Shown piece after piece: positions 1 to 11,045 of a stretch of 64,000 nt of DNA. Below the pieces are notes generated by a model. It did no database searches. It was not told the DNA's origin and saw only the letters and a list, made by a program, of their open reading frames with translations. Origin of the DNA: Pseudolabrys sp035718275 (GTDB lineage: Bacteria > Pseudomonadota > Alphaproteobacteria > Rhizobiales > Xanthobacteraceae); NCBI GenBank assembly GCA_035718275.1, contig DASTHI010000003.1:1-64000 (forward strand). Direction: 5' to 3'. The stretch's first letter is position 1, and each line of letters starts with the position of its first letter. The translations under genes and the position numbers were made by a program.

Positions 1-58
1 CGGGATGACGGGCTATATTGTCGTTGCTGTTAAGAAGAACAGGCGTATTTTCCCGCCG

Positions 59-1342
59 ATGACTCCTCCCGCCTCATGGGTCCGGTATTGCGCATTGGCT
101 ACAGCGCTCGCGCTCGCCGGTGCCGCGCAAGCCCAGCCAACGGCCGACCGGCTCGATACGCTCAAGCAGCACGACCAGGAACTCGAGACGCTGCGCGAGC
201 AGCAGAAGCAATCGGCCGAGAGCGAAGCCGCGCTCAAGCGCGAGATCGAGAAGCTCGGCGCCGACCGCCGCAAGCTCAACCAGGACCTGATCGACACCGC
301 CTCACGCATCCGCGATCTCGAGCGCAAGATCGGCGACACCGAACAGCGGCTGAAGCCGCTCGATGCCGACGAGGCGCGCCTGCACAAGGCGCTCGACGGC
401 CGCCGCGCCACCATCGCAGAAGTGCTGGCGGCGATGCAGCGCATGGGCCTGCACCCGCCGCCGGCGCTGATGGTGTCGCCGGAAGACGCGTTGCAATCGG
501 TGCGCAGCGCCATGCTGCTCGGCTCGGTGCTGCCGCAGATGCGCGGCGAGATGCAGAAGCTGGCGACCGACCTCGGCGAGTTGGTGCGGCTGCGCAAGGA
601 AATCGCGACCGAACGCGACAACCTCAAGAGCCAGGTGGCGGCGATCGAAACCGACCGCACCCGGATGGCGGCCTTGGTCGGCGAACGGCAGAAACAACAA
701 GCCGATCGCGAGGCGTCGCTGGCGGCCGAGCGATCGCACGCGGTCGACCTGGCCAAGCAGGCCGACAACCTGCAGGACCTGATCGCCAAGCTGGAGGCCG
801 GGCTCGACAAGAAGACGCGGGCCGCGCGGGAAGCCGCCCGGCCGGACGCCGCATCCGGAACTCCGCCGGGACGCGATCCCGGCCGGCTGGCGCCGGAGGT
901 CAATTTTGCGTCATTGAAGGGGCGAATTTCGCTGCCGGTTAACGGCGTCAAGATTCGTGACTTCGGTGCGCCCGACGGCATCGGCGGCCAAGAACGCGGC
1001 CTTTCAATTGCCACAAGGGCCGGTGCACAAGTGACGGCCCCGGCGGATGCCTGGGTTGTGTATGCAGGACCGTTCCGGTCTTATGGCCAACTCTTGATCC
1101 TGAATATGGGCGGCGGATATCATCTGCTGCTCGCTGGGATGGAAAGGATTTCGGTCGATCTCGGACAGTTTGTGCTGGCCGGAGAGCCCGTTGCAGTGAT
1201 GGGAAACGGCTCCCGTATTGCTGCCGTTCTTGCGACAGGCTCCAGCCAACCGGTTCTGTATATCGAGTTCCGAAAAGACGGCACTCCTATCGATCCAGGC
1301 CCATGGTGGGCGGCTGGCGAAGTCGAAAAGGTTCGCGGATGA
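59..1342 (+). CDS. envC: EnvC-like murein hydrolase activator, degenerate LytM/M23 domain
   Basis: Exported coiled-coil protein of 427 aa, probably an activator of cell-wall amidases at division. Residues 1-26 form a signal peptide ending in AQA. Residues about 30-260 are heptad-rich coiled coil full of Glu, Arg, Lys and Gln. The last about 130 residues form a LytM/M23 fold (start GRISLPVNG, later GQLLILNMGGGYHLLLAGM and VLYIEFRKDG). The zinc ligands of active M23 enzymes are absent: the usual HxGxD region reads RGLSIAT and the HxH site reads LLLAGM. This is known for EnvC-type activators that bind amidases without cutting. The ATG at 59 puts the signal peptide at the N-terminus. An in-frame start at 5 would add 18 residues before it. 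The stop overlaps the next gene in ATGA. Confidence 0.88.
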   Translation: MTPPASWVRYCALATALALAGAAQAQPTADRLDTLKQHDQELETLREQQKQSAESEAALKREIEKLGADRRKLNQDLIDTASRIRDLERKIGDTEQRLKPLDADEARLHKALDGRRATIAEVLAAMQRMGLHPPPALMVSPEDALQSVRSAMLLGSVLPQMRGEMQKLATDLGELVRLRKEIATERDNLKSQVAAIETDRTRMAALVGERQKQQADREASLAAERSHAVDLAKQADNLQDLIAKLEAGLDKKTRAAREAARPDAASGTPPGRDPGRLAPEVNFASLKGRISLPVNGVKIRDFGAPDGIGGQERGLSIATRAGAQVTAPADAWVVYAGPFRSYGQLLILNMGGGYHLLLAGMERISVDLGQFVLAGEPVAVMGNGSRIAAVLATGSSQPVLYIEFRKDGTPIDPGPWWAAGEVEKVRG

Positions 1343-2676
1343 TGCGCAAGACCTCACTCATTCTTCTCGGAGCGGCGGCGGGAGCAGCAATGACGCTGCT
1401 AGCGGTACAGCCGCGGATAATCCTGGCAGGGGCAAACGCCAAAGCGGCGGCAGTCGACACCTACCGACAGCTCAATCTTTTCGGTGATGTATTCGAACGC
1501 GTGCGTGCCGACTACGTCGAGAAGCCTGACGACGCCAAGCTGATCGAAACCGCGATCAACGGCATGCTGGCAGGACTCGATCCGCATTCGAGCTACATGG
1601 ACTCGAAAAGCTTCCGCGACATGCAGGTGCAGACGCGCGGCGAATTCGGCGGACTGGGCATCGAAGTGACCATGGAAGACGGCCTGATCAAGGTCGTGGC
1701 ACCGATCGACGACACGCCTGCTGCAAAAGCCGGGGTCATGGCGAACGATATCATCACAAAGCTTGATGACGAACAGGTACAGGGCCTCACGCTGAATCAG
1801 GCGGTCGAGAAGATGCGCGGTCCGGTGAACACGAAGATTCGCCTGACCATCATGCGCAAAGGTCAGGACAAGCCGGTGGAAGTTTCGATCACTCGCGATA
1901 TCATCCGCGTCCGTTCGGTGCGCTCGCATGTCGAATCCGAGGACATCGGCTATATCCGGCTCACTCAGTTCAACGAACAGACCACCGAGGGATTGAAGAA
2001 AGCAATCTCAGACATCTCGGCGAAGGTTTCGGACGACAAACTTAAGGGCTATATCCTCGACCTCCGCAACAATCCTGGTGGTCTGCTCGATCAGGCAATC
2101 TCAGTCTCCGATGCCTTCCTGCAGAAAGGCGAGATTGTTTCGACGCGCGGGCGCAACGCCGAGGAGACTCAGCGGTTCAACGCGCGGGCCGGCGATCTCA
2201 CGAAAAACAAGCCGATAATCGTGCTGATCAACGGCGGTTCGGCATCGGCATCCGAGATCGTTGCCGGGGCCTTGCAGGACCACAAGCGGGCGACGGTGAT
2301 CGGCACCCGCTCCTTTGGCAAAGGCTCGGTACAAACGATCATTCCGCTCGGTTCGGGAAATGGCGCCCTGCGGCTGACCACGGCGCGCTATTTCACTCCA
2401 TCGGGACGCTCCATCCAGGCCAAGGGCATCTCGCCGGACATCGAAGTTCTTCAGGACGTTCCTGACGATCTCAAGACCAAGACCGATACCAAGGGCGAGG
2501 CCTCATTGCGCGGTCACCTGAAAGGTGACGAAGGCAAGGAGCAGACCGGATCGCAGTCCTATATCCCGCCGGACTCGAAAAACGACAAGGCGTTGCATCT
2601 GGCGCTCGACCTGCTGCACGGCACACAGGTGAATTCGGCGTTCCCGCCGAATGCGAAGGTACCTGTCCCGAACTGA
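1339..2676 (+). CDS. ctpA: C-terminal processing peptidase (S41 family)
   Basis: Periplasmic serine protease of 445 aa that trims or degrades envelope proteins. It has an N-terminal signal or anchor segment (residues 5-24), a PDZ domain (about 98-178) with the GGLGIEV carboxylate-binding loop, and a tail-protease core. The catalytic dyad is Ser303 in GGSASASE and Lys328 in FGKGS, the usual 25-residue spacing. The ATG at 1339 overlaps the envC stop, so translation is probably coupled. EnvC-CtpA pairing is common in alphaproteobacteria and suggests joint work on peptidoglycan remodelling. An intrinsic terminator follows. Confidence 0.95.
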   Translation: MMRKTSLILLGAAAGAAMTLLAVQPRIILAGANAKAAAVDTYRQLNLFGDVFERVRADYVEKPDDAKLIETAINGMLAGLDPHSSYMDSKSFRDMQVQTRGEFGGLGIEVTMEDGLIKVVAPIDDTPAAKAGVMANDIITKLDDEQVQGLTLNQAVEKMRGPVNTKIRLTIMRKGQDKPVEVSITRDIIRVRSVRSHVESEDIGYIRLTQFNEQTTEGLKKAISDISAKVSDDKLKGYILDLRNNPGGLLDQAISVSDAFLQKGEIVSTRGRNAEETQRFNARAGDLTKNKPIIVLINGGSASASEIVAGALQDHKRATVIGTRSFGKGSVQTIIPLGSGNGALRLTTARYFTPSGRSIQAKGISPDIEVLQDVPDDLKTKTDTKGEASLRGHLKGDEGKEQTGSQSYIPPDSKNDKALHLALDLLHGTQVNSAFPPNAKVPVPN

Positions 2677-2703
2677 CTCTCAGCACAGAGCCGTGCGCTC
2701 AAC

Positions 2704-2729
2704 AGGGGCCGATGAATCGGCCCCTTTTG
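2704..2729 (+). terminator. Rho-independent terminator after ctpA
   Basis: A 9-bp perfect stem GGGGCCGAT/ATCGGCCCC (2705-2713 with 2716-2724) is followed directly by TTTT. It sits 29 bp after the ctpA stop and separates envC-ctpA from the deacetylase gene. Confidence 0.85.
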
Positions 2730-2829
2730 ATTCCCGGTGAACTTCTGCCTTTGCGCGCTCGACAGAGGCGTCCGCGAGCATCTTGCTTGCGTGCTAGACT
2801 CTGCCGATGATTCGCGAGGATCTTGCGCC

Positions 2830-4020
2830 GTGGCCCCCGACGAGCTGAACGCGCCGCTCGGCCAGCAAAAACCGAAGCGGTTGCCGCAGCTTCCCATCCC
2901 TGGCCCGCAACTGCTCGCAGGCCTGCTTGGCCTCTCAGTCCTGGTCGTGATCGGGTGGGCCGTACTCGTCAATGATCCGCTCGGCGGCGAGCCCATCGCC
3001 GTCGTGGAGACCAAGCTGGGGTCCTCGCCGGCGAAGGACGGGCGGGTCGAGAACGGGGCAAAACCGACCGAGCGGACGACGACGGATGCGAAGGATACAT
3101 CGGCGGCGGCCAAGATCGTTGCTCTTGCACCGCCAGGATCGAAGACGATCACGATCATTGACGGCTCCAGCGGCGCCCGGCAGCAGGTCACGGTGCCAGA
3201 CAATTCGCCGAAGGCACTGCTGGACACGAAATTGCTCGAAGCCACCCGCCATGGCGCAATTCCAAAAATTGGACCGGACGGCGCTCGTCCATCGACACAA
3301 TATGCACAGTCGCGCCAGCTGCCGGCCAACAAGAGCAACTTGCCGCTTGTCGCAATCGTCATCGGAGGACTGGGGATCAGTGCGAGCGGAACGGCGGACG
3401 CCTACACGAAATTGCCACCGGCCGTGACCTTTGCGCTCGCTCCCTATGGCGCTGATCTGGAAAATTTGTCTGAACGGGCACGGGCAGGAAAACACGAAGT
3501 GCTCCTGCAAGTTCCGATGGAGCCGTTCGACTATCCGGACAACGACCCGGGACCGCAGACGTTGCTGACGTCCCTGACATCGGAGCAGAACATCGACCGC
3601 CTGCACTGGCTCATGAGTCGCTTCCAGGGCTATGTCGGTTTGATCGGCTTCATGGGGGCGCGCTTTACGGTTTCCGAGCAGAGCCTGGGTCCGGTGCTGC
3701 GCGAAACAGGAAAGCGCGGCCTGATCTATGTCGACGATGGTTCCTCCTCTCGCAGCATTGCCGCGCAGCTCGCGGGTACATACAACCTGCCGTTCGCAAG
3801 GGCCGATGTCGTGCTCGACAGCGTTCCCACCGCTGCGGAAATCGATCACGCGCTTGCACGACTCGAAATGAAGGCGCGTGACACTGGCAAAGCGGTCGGT
3901 TACGCGACCGCTCAGCCAAGCACCATTGCACGCATCGCGGAATGGACGAAAAAGAGTGAATCGCGCGGGTTCATTCTGGTGCCAATCACAACCCTCGCCA
4001 TGAAGGCGAAATCGTCATGA
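2830..4020 (+). CDS. Divergent polysaccharide deacetylase family protein (DUF610/YibQ-like)
   Basis: Membrane-anchored periplasmic protein of 396 aa. A proline-rich stretch (PQLPIPGPQLL) leads into one transmembrane helix (about residues 28-49), then a charged linker, then the divergent deacetylase domain (about 170-396) containing VAIVIGGLG and FMGARFT. Enzymatic activity is unproven in this family. GTG at 2830 was chosen because a GAGG ribosome-binding site lies upstream and it places the membrane helix near the start. The frame extends upstream to 2737 but that part looks non-coding. Its position next to ctpA/envC and rppH is conserved in rhizobia and points to cell-wall work. Confidence 0.85.
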   Translation: MAPDELNAPLGQQKPKRLPQLPIPGPQLLAGLLGLSVLVVIGWAVLVNDPLGGEPIAVVETKLGSSPAKDGRVENGAKPTERTTTDAKDTSAAAKIVALAPPGSKTITIIDGSSGARQQVTVPDNSPKALLDTKLLEATRHGAIPKIGPDGARPSTQYAQSRQLPANKSNLPLVAIVIGGLGISASGTADAYTKLPPAVTFALAPYGADLENLSERARAGKHEVLLQVPMEPFDYPDNDPGPQTLLTSLTSEQNIDRLHWLMSRFQGYVGLIGFMGARFTVSEQSLGPVLRETGKRGLIYVDDGSSSRSIAAQLAGTYNLPFARADVVLDSVPTAAEIDHALARLEMKARDTGKAVGYATAQPSTIARIAEWTKKSESRGFILVPITTLAMKAKSS

Positions 4021-4095
4021 CGCAGAAGGGAATGTGACCTGCGATAGCGAGCGTTCAAGTATTGATCAAAGCGCTGTTATATTTGTTATACGACC

Positions 4096-4596
4096 ATGTC
4101 TTCTTTCGAAACGCTGCCATACCGCCCTTGCGTGGGCATGACCGTCCTCAATCGCGCGGGGCTCGTGTTCGTCGGTCGACGCGCTGATGCCCCGGAGCAC
4201 GTCGATGCCGACCACGCCTGGCAGATGCCTCAGGGTGGCATTGACGAGAATGAGGATCCCTATGTTGCGGCGCTGCGGGAGCTGAGGGAGGAAACCGGAA
4301 TACACTCGGTTGAGAAGCTCGGCGAATTGACCGAGTGGATCGCCTATGATCTTCCGAGCGTCATCGCAAAGCAGGCCTGGGGCGGCAGATATCGCGGTCA
4401 GAAGCAAAAGTGGTACGCCCTGCGCTTCACCGGTGAGGAGCAGGAGATCGATATTGCTCATCCCTCCAGCGGCCACAAACCGGAATTCGTGGAGTGGCGT
4501 TGGGTGCCTATGCGGGATCTGCCGCACCTCGCCATTCCGTTCAAGCGGCACACCTACGAACGGGTCGTGAAAGAATTCGAGCGCTTCACACGCTAG
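4096..4596 (+). CDS. rppH: RNA 5'-pyrophosphohydrolase (Nudix)
   Basis: Nudix hydrolase of 166 aa that removes pyrophosphate from 5'-triphosphorylated RNA and so triggers RNase E decay. It is also the family of the Bartonella invasion protein IalA. The full Nudix box is at residues 47-69: Gly47, Glu53, then RELREETGI with the metal-binding glutamates. The N-terminal YRPCVGMTVLN and the late GHKPEFVEWRWV stretch are typical of RppH. Length matches the family. It converges on the minus-strand ATP synthase genes. Confidence 0.95.
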   Translation: MSSFETLPYRPCVGMTVLNRAGLVFVGRRADAPEHVDADHAWQMPQGGIDENEDPYVAALRELREETGIHSVEKLGELTEWIAYDLPSVIAKQAWGGRYRGQKQKWYALRFTGEEQEIDIAHPSSGHKPEFVEWRWVPMRDLPHLAIPFKRHTYERVVKEFERFTR

Positions 4597-4759
4597 GGCG
4601 GCTTCACATAATCGTCATGCCCGCCAATGGCCATCCGAAGCACGGCTTGCTGTCGCACGCCTATGTCGCGGTATCCATTTTGAGAGCATGCGACTTCGAA
4701 GGTGGGGGGGCCGGAACAATCCGGAATACTGGTACAGCTTCCAGTCTCAACAGATTGCG
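4597..4759. other. Convergent intergenic gap with repeat remnant
   Basis: Gap between rppH and atpC. It holds a degenerate copy of the dispersed palindromic repeat (ATCGTCATGCCCGCC near 4612) and a small CCGGA/TCCGG hairpin near 4720. No clear terminator with a U-tract is visible for either strand. Confidence 0.4.
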
Positions 4760-5176
4760 CTAGTGCATCGCCGTCCCGACGAGATGCCGGTCGATTTCCT
4801 TGAAGTGATCGAGACGCGTCATCATCTTGTCGAGTTCGGATCCCGGTTCCTCCTTGGCGATGCGGCCCTCCAGCTCTCCGATGCGCTGGGCGATCAGGGA
4901 GCGATCAAAGGTTTCAGCCGCATCTGCAACATCGGCCAGCACGGTAAGACCTTCCGACGACACTTCAGCAAAACCGCCAAGCACGACAATCCTCTGCTCG
5001 CTACCGGATCTGCGCACGGTCAGGATTCCAGGCCTCAAGGTCGTGACCAGCGGAGCATGTTCGGCCAGCACGCCAAAATCACCTTCGATGCCCGGCAGGT
5101 CGACCTGATCGACCTCGCCGGAAAAGACGAGCTTTTCGGGGGAAACAAGTTCAAAACGTAGCGCCATGTGGTCCAT
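4760..5176 (-). CDS. atpC: F1F0 ATP synthase epsilon subunit
   Basis: Central-stalk epsilon subunit (138 aa) that regulates and couples rotation in F1. The N-terminal beta-sandwich is recognisable from FELVSPEKLVFSGEV and the helical C-terminal part from RIGELEGRIAKEEPG. A second ATG three codons in (5167) would give a length closer to the usual about 135 aa. Last gene of the atpHAGDC cluster. Confidence 0.95.
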   Translation of the reverse strand: MDHMALRFELVSPEKLVFSGEVDQVDLPGIEGDFGVLAEHAPLVTTLRPGILTVRRSGSEQRIVVLGGFAEVSSEGLTVLADVADAAETFDRSLIAQRIGELEGRIAKEEPGSELDKMMTRLDHFKEIDRHLVGTAMH

Positions 5177-5253
5177 CGCACGAGAACAGCAAGCGGGATT
5201 GTAGCGCCCGCCGCTGTCCCCTGTTCATTACCGCCGCTCGAGATCCGAGCCTG

Positions 5254-6690
5254 TCACGCTGCTTCGGCCGCGAGCTTCTTGCCCTTCTCAACCGCCTCCT
5301 CGATGGTGCCGACCATGTAGAAGGCAGCCTCGGGCAAATTGTCGTATTTGCCCTCGCAGAGACCCTTGAAACCCTTGATGGTGTCCTGAAGATCGACGAG
5401 CTTACCGGGGGAGCCGGTGAACACTTCGGCCACATGGAACGGCTGTGACAGGAAGCGCTCGATCTTGCGGGCACGGGCAACCGTGAGCTTGTCCTCTTCC
5501 GACAATTCATCCATGCCCAGGATGGCAATGATATCCTGCAGGGCCTTGTAACGCTGAAGAATCTGCTGCACTTGCCGCGCCACTCCATAGTGCTCTTCAC
5601 CGACGATCAGCGGCGAGAGCATGCGCGAAGTGGAATCGAGCGGATCAACCGCCGGATAGATGCCTTTCGCGGCGATATCGCGCGACAGCACCGTCGTGGC
5701 GTCAAGATGCGCAAACGAAGTGGCCGGTGCCGGATCGGTGAGGTCGTCTGCCGGCACGTAGATCGCCTGCACGGACGTAACCGATCCTTTGGTGGTGGTG
5801 GTGATGCGCTCCTGCAGTGCGCCCATATCGGTGGCGAGCGTCGGTTGATATCCGACGGCCGAGGGAATTCGGCCGAGCAGCGCGGAAACCTCCGAGCCGG
5901 CCTGCGTGAAGCGGAAAATATTGTCTACGAAGAAAAGCACGTCCTGGCCCTGATCGCGGAAATATTCGGCCACCGTTAATCCCGTGAGGCCGACGCGCGC
6001 GCGTGCGCCGGGAGGCTCGTTCATCTGACCGTACACGAGAGCGCATTTCGAGCCCTCGACCGAACCTTTCTTTGGATCCTTGTTGACGCCGGATTCGATC
6101 ATCTCATGGTAGAGGTCGTTGCCTTCGCGCGTACGCTCACCGACGCCAGCGAAAACCGAATAGCCGCCGTGCGCCTTGGCGACGTTGTTGATGAGCTCCA
6201 TGATCAGCACGGTCTTGCCGACGCCGGCGCCGCCGAAAAGGCCGATTTTGCCGCCTTTGGCGTAAGGCGCCAGCAGATCCACAACCTTGATGCCGGTGAC
6301 CAGAATTTGGGCTTCCGTGGACTGCTCGACATATGCCGGCGCGGGCTGGTGAATTGGACGCTTTTCCTTCGTTTTCACCGGGCCTGCCTCGTCGACCGCC
6401 TCGCCGACCACGTTGATGATACGGCCGAGTGTCTCGTTGCCAACCGGCACGGCTATCGGCTGTCCGGTGTCGGTGACCTCCTGGCCGCGAACCAGGCCCT
6501 CGGAAGAGTCCATCGCGACCGTTCGTACGATAGACTCGCCGAGGTGCTGCGCGACCTCGAGTACCAGGCGATTGCCCGCATTATTGGTTTCGAGTGCATT
6601 CAGGATCGCCGGCAGGTGATCCTCGAATTGCACGTCGACAACGGCTCCGATGACCTGCGTGATCTTTCCGACTGCGTTGGGTGTAGCCAT
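5254..6690 (-). CDS. atpD: F1F0 ATP synthase beta subunit
   Basis: Catalytic F1 subunit, 478 aa. Walker A GGAGVGKT is at residues 153-160. The catalytic glutamate region GERTREGNDLYHEM and the DELSEEDKLTV motif of the beta C-terminal domain are present. Full length for the family. It follows atpG after a 20-bp gap. Confidence 0.99.
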   Translation of the reverse strand: MATPNAVGKITQVIGAVVDVQFEDHLPAILNALETNNAGNRLVLEVAQHLGESIVRTVAMDSSEGLVRGQEVTDTGQPIAVPVGNETLGRIINVVGEAVDEAGPVKTKEKRPIHQPAPAYVEQSTEAQILVTGIKVVDLLAPYAKGGKIGLFGGAGVGKTVLIMELINNVAKAHGGYSVFAGVGERTREGNDLYHEMIESGVNKDPKKGSVEGSKCALVYGQMNEPPGARARVGLTGLTVAEYFRDQGQDVLFFVDNIFRFTQAGSEVSALLGRIPSAVGYQPTLATDMGALQERITTTTKGSVTSVQAIYVPADDLTDPAPATSFAHLDATTVLSRDIAAKGIYPAVDPLDSTSRMLSPLIVGEEHYGVARQVQQILQRYKALQDIIAILGMDELSEEDKLTVARARKIERFLSQPFHVAEVFTGSPGKLVDLQDTIKGFKGLCEGKYDNLPEAAFYMVGTIEEAVEKGKKLAAEAA

Positions 6691-6710
6691 TTCGTCCTCG
6701 TTTCGAAAAA

Positions 6711-7586
6711 TCAGAGCGCTTCGGCACCGGAGATGATCTCGATCAGCTCTTTCGTGATCATTGCCTGACGCGTGCGGTTGTAGGTAAGAGTCTGCTTGCG
6801 GATCATCTCGCCGGCATTGCGGGTGGCGTTATCCATCGCGCTCATGCGTGCACCCTGCTCGGATGCAGCATTCTCAAGAAGTGCCCGGAAAATCTGCACC
6901 GACAGATTGCGCGGCAGCAACTCGGCAAGGATTTCCTCCTCCTCCGGCTCGTATTCGTAAGACGCCGCCGGACCAACCTCTGTCGCGGCCTCGAATACCG
7001 GCGGAATAATCTGCTGGGCGGTCGGGATTTGCGCGATCACCGATTTGAAACGCGAGAAGAACAGCGTGCACACGTCAAATGCACCCTGATCGAAGAGGGC
7101 GACAATTTTTCTGGCAATCATGTCGGCCTGCTCGAAACCGACGCTTCGAATGCCGCGCAACTCGACAGTCTCGATGATCTGTCTGCCGTATTGGCGACGA
7201 AGCTGTTCGTGGCCTTTGCGTCCGACGCAGAGGATCTTGACCTCCTTACCGTCGGTAAACAGCGCTTGGGCCTTCTCGCGCGCGAGCCGCACGATAGAAG
7301 AATTGAATGGGCCACACAGCCCCCGCTCCGCAGTGCAGACCACCAGAAGATGCACCTTGTCGTTGCCGGTGCCGGCGAGAAGCTTCGGCGCCGAATCGCT
7401 TCCAGCGACTGCCGCCGCAATCGAACCGAGCACCTTTGCCATCCGTTCCGCATACGGACGCGCCGCTTCCGCCGCAGCCTGCGCACGGCGCAGTTTGGAA
7501 GCTGCGACCATCTGCATCGCTTTGGTGATCTTCTGCGTCGCCTTGGTGGCGGCGATCCGAACCCGCATGTCCTTGAGGCTGGGCAT
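6711..7586 (-). CDS. atpG: F1F0 ATP synthase gamma subunit
   Basis: Rotor shaft subunit of F1, 291 aa. The N-terminal helix (MPSLKDMRVRIAATKATQKITKAM) and the C-terminal helix (ITKELIEIISGAEAL) that form the coiled coil inside the alpha3beta3 ring are both clear. It is separated from atpA by 130 bp that carry a palindromic repeat. Confidence 0.98.
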   Translation of the reverse strand: MPSLKDMRVRIAATKATQKITKAMQMVAASKLRRAQAAAEAARPYAERMAKVLGSIAAAVAGSDSAPKLLAGTGNDKVHLLVVCTAERGLCGPFNSSIVRLAREKAQALFTDGKEVKILCVGRKGHEQLRRQYGRQIIETVELRGIRSVGFEQADMIARKIVALFDQGAFDVCTLFFSRFKSVIAQIPTAQQIIPPVFEAATEVGPAASYEYEPEEEEILAELLPRNLSVQIFRALLENAASEQGARMSAMDNATRNAGEMIRKQTLTYNRTRQAMITKELIEIISGAEAL

Positions 7587-7623
7587 GTCTTTTACTTATG
7601 TCTCTCGATTTAATTCTCGGTCG

Positions 7624-7644
7624 TGCCCGGCCGTGTGCCGGGCA
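7624..7644. repeat. Palindromic intergenic repeat between atpA and atpG
   Basis: Perfect inverted repeat TGCCCGGC / GCCGGGCA with a 5-nt loop, no T-tract on either strand. It resembles the cores of the elements at 18861, 22960 and 24339. Within an operon it may act as an mRNA stabiliser or processing site. That role is inference. Confidence 0.6.
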
Positions 7645-7716
7645 TATCTCTTAGGCGGGTACGGTCCCCGATCATCGGAATGGCCATGACAAGCCGGACT
7701 ATGAGATCGCCATCGA

Positions 7717-9245
<1,529 letters not shown>

Positions 9246-9246
<1 letters not shown>

Positions 9247-9809
9247 CAGCGGGCCTCTTTCATCGCTAACTTGATCGAATTGAGCTTTGTGCGAAGCGAG
9301 CTGTCGACCATCCGGCTGCCGACTTTCACGATCAGGCCGCCGATGATTGCAGGATCGACCTTCACGTCGAGATCGATATCCTTGCTGCTCGTCACTGACT
9401 TCAGCGCACTCTTAAGTGCGTCGAGATGCTTGTCGTTAAGCGGCTCGGCCACCGTAACCTGGGCCAGCACCTCGCCTTTGTGTTTGGCAACGAGGTGGCG
9501 GTAGGCACGTATCATATCTCGCGCCGCGAACAGCCGCCGATTGCGCGCAACGAGCCGCAGAAAGTTTGCAGCCAGTCCAGTGATGCCGGCTTTGTCCAAG
9601 ATCGCCGAGAGTCCCCGAAGCTGCTCGTCGGCATCGAATACGGGACTCCGCACAAGACGCTCGAGATCGGCGCTAGCCGAAACGAGCGCCTCGAACCGGC
9701 CAAGATCGTTTCCGGTCGCGTCGATTGCCTTATTCTCGAGCGCGAGCTCGAATAGAGCTGTGGCGTAGCGGCCAGCCATGCCGGAAATGGTGGAGTGTTC
9801 GCCTGCCAC
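9246..9809 (-). CDS. atpH: F1F0 ATP synthase delta subunit
   Basis: Peripheral-stalk subunit that ties F1 to the F0 b-subunits, 187 aa. Typical OSCP features are GRYATALFELA near the start and IDPAIIGGLIVKVGSRMVD (here VDPAIIGG) near the end. The start used is a GTG without a strong ribosome-binding site. An internal ATG at 9779 would still leave the family core. First gene of the F1 cluster; F0 genes are not in the window, as is usual for alphaproteobacteria. Confidence 0.95.
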
Positions 9810-10115
9810 TGAAAACGCTCGGTGCCTTTACTTCGCTCACAATCCGCCCTCGTCGCGGAAGGGGCGGCGCAAATTGTTGGAATCCAAGAGGGAATTCCGA
9901 TCTCCGGGGAGGTCGCGACAGCTCAACGAAAGCCCCTGAAATCGAGGGCTAGCTAACACAGCGGCCATGACCGCGCAACAGACTGAGCCGTTCCGTCACA
10001 GGGTGCGCGCTCCAATGCGGCGCTTCGCCACCCGACAAATCTGCATCACAGGGTTGCCTCGCAATCCCGATGCCTGCGCGATAGCGTGCGTCCCTCCCGC
10101 CCAACGGATCCATTC
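9810..10115. other. Divergent promoter region between atpH and EamA gene
   Basis: 306-bp gap that must carry the leftward ATP synthase promoter and the rightward transporter promoter. One hairpin is visible (AGCCC at 9931-9935 with GGGCT at 9946-9950). No confident promoter hexamers, no guanidine-riboswitch pattern and no gene were recognised. Confidence 0.5.
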
Positions 10116-11024
10116 ATGTCTACGCTCCAACACAAGAGCGACGCCACGGCCAGATTGCTCGTCCTGCTGCTCGCCTTTGCCTGGGGGTTCAACTGGATCG
10201 CAGCGGCGTTCGCCCTGCGCGAGGTGACCCCGTGGACCCTGCGCGTCGTCGGCTCCGGCCTCGGCACTGCAACGTTGTTTTCCGCCGCGCTGCTTACCGG
10301 TCATTCGCTAAAGGTACCGCGAGGCGAGTACATCCATGTCATGATCGCAGGCTTCTGGAACGTTGCCGCCTTCCAGATTCTTTCGGCATTCGCGCAACTC
10401 AACGGCGCGACTTCGCGTGCCATCATCATCACGTATTCGATGCCGATTTGGACGACCGTGCTCAGCCGGGTTGTGCTTGGAGAGCGTTTGAACGCGATCC
10501 GATGGATTGCGTTCACGTTGTGCGTCATCGGCCTGGGAGTCCTGGTGTGGCCATTGCTTGCAGACGGATTCCCGGCCTTCGTAGTGTATTCGCTGGGCTG
10601 CGCCATGAGCTGGACCTTTGCGACGGTATATATCAAGTGGGCGAAAGTAACGGTCGAGCCGCTTGCGAACGCAGCGTGGCAGCTCTTGTTCGGCCTGCTC
10701 TTCATCGTACTCGGCACATTGGCATTCGAGGGCTACGTGCAGCCATGGCCGATCGGCGGCACCTCGATTCTGGCGATGGTCTATGTCGGACTCTTTGGCG
10801 TCGGCCTCGCGCACTTCCTGTGGTGGGCTATCGTCGGGCGGCTGCCGACAATGACGGCATCCATCGGCTCTTTGTTGGTGCCGGTGATCGGAGTGAGCGC
10901 AAGCGCGATCGTGCTCGGTGAACGGCTGAGCGTGCCGGACATCATCGGCTTCGCCATGATTTTCGCCGCCGCCGCCTGCGTGCTGCTGCAACCCGGCGTG
11001 CAGCACAGCGAGATGCCCGAGTGA
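10116..11024 (+). CDS. EamA-family DMT transporter
   Basis: Inner-membrane transporter of the drug/metabolite superfamily, 302 aa, with about ten hydrophobic helices in two EamA repeats. The first has FAWGFNWIAAAFALREVTP and the second begins near AMSWTFATVYIKWAK. Substrate is unknown. ATG at 10116 was chosen because it puts the first helix at the usual distance. The frame is open from 10086. It is followed after 21 bp by a small multidrug resistance gene, probably one operon. Confidence 0.87.
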   Translation: MSTLQHKSDATARLLVLLLAFAWGFNWIAAAFALREVTPWTLRVVGSGLGTATLFSAALLTGHSLKVPRGEYIHVMIAGFWNVAAFQILSAFAQLNGATSRAIIITYSMPIWTTVLSRVVLGERLNAIRWIAFTLCVIGLGVLVWPLLADGFPAFVVYSLGCAMSWTFATVYIKWAKVTVEPLANAAWQLLFGLLFIVLGTLAFEGYVQPWPIGGTSILAMVYVGLFGVGLAHFLWWAIVGRLPTMTASIGSLLVPVIGVSASAIVLGERLSVPDIIGFAMIFAAAACVLLQPGVQHSEMPE

Positions 11025-11045
11025 ATGCATCGAGGAGGATCGAAA

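Noticed and set aside
13..1014. Long antisense frame over the envC-like gene (333 aa)
   Set aside because: High-GC codon shadow: Ser/Arg-rich, no domain, no ribosome-binding site. The same reasoning removes the other long frames opposite or inside genes, such as those at 10308-11438, 20921-21880, 23023-24018 and 50178-51608.
9960..10115. Guanidine riboswitch upstream of the EamA/Gdx genes
   Set aside because: No paired ACGR-loop hairpins and no conserved ykkC-like core could be seen.
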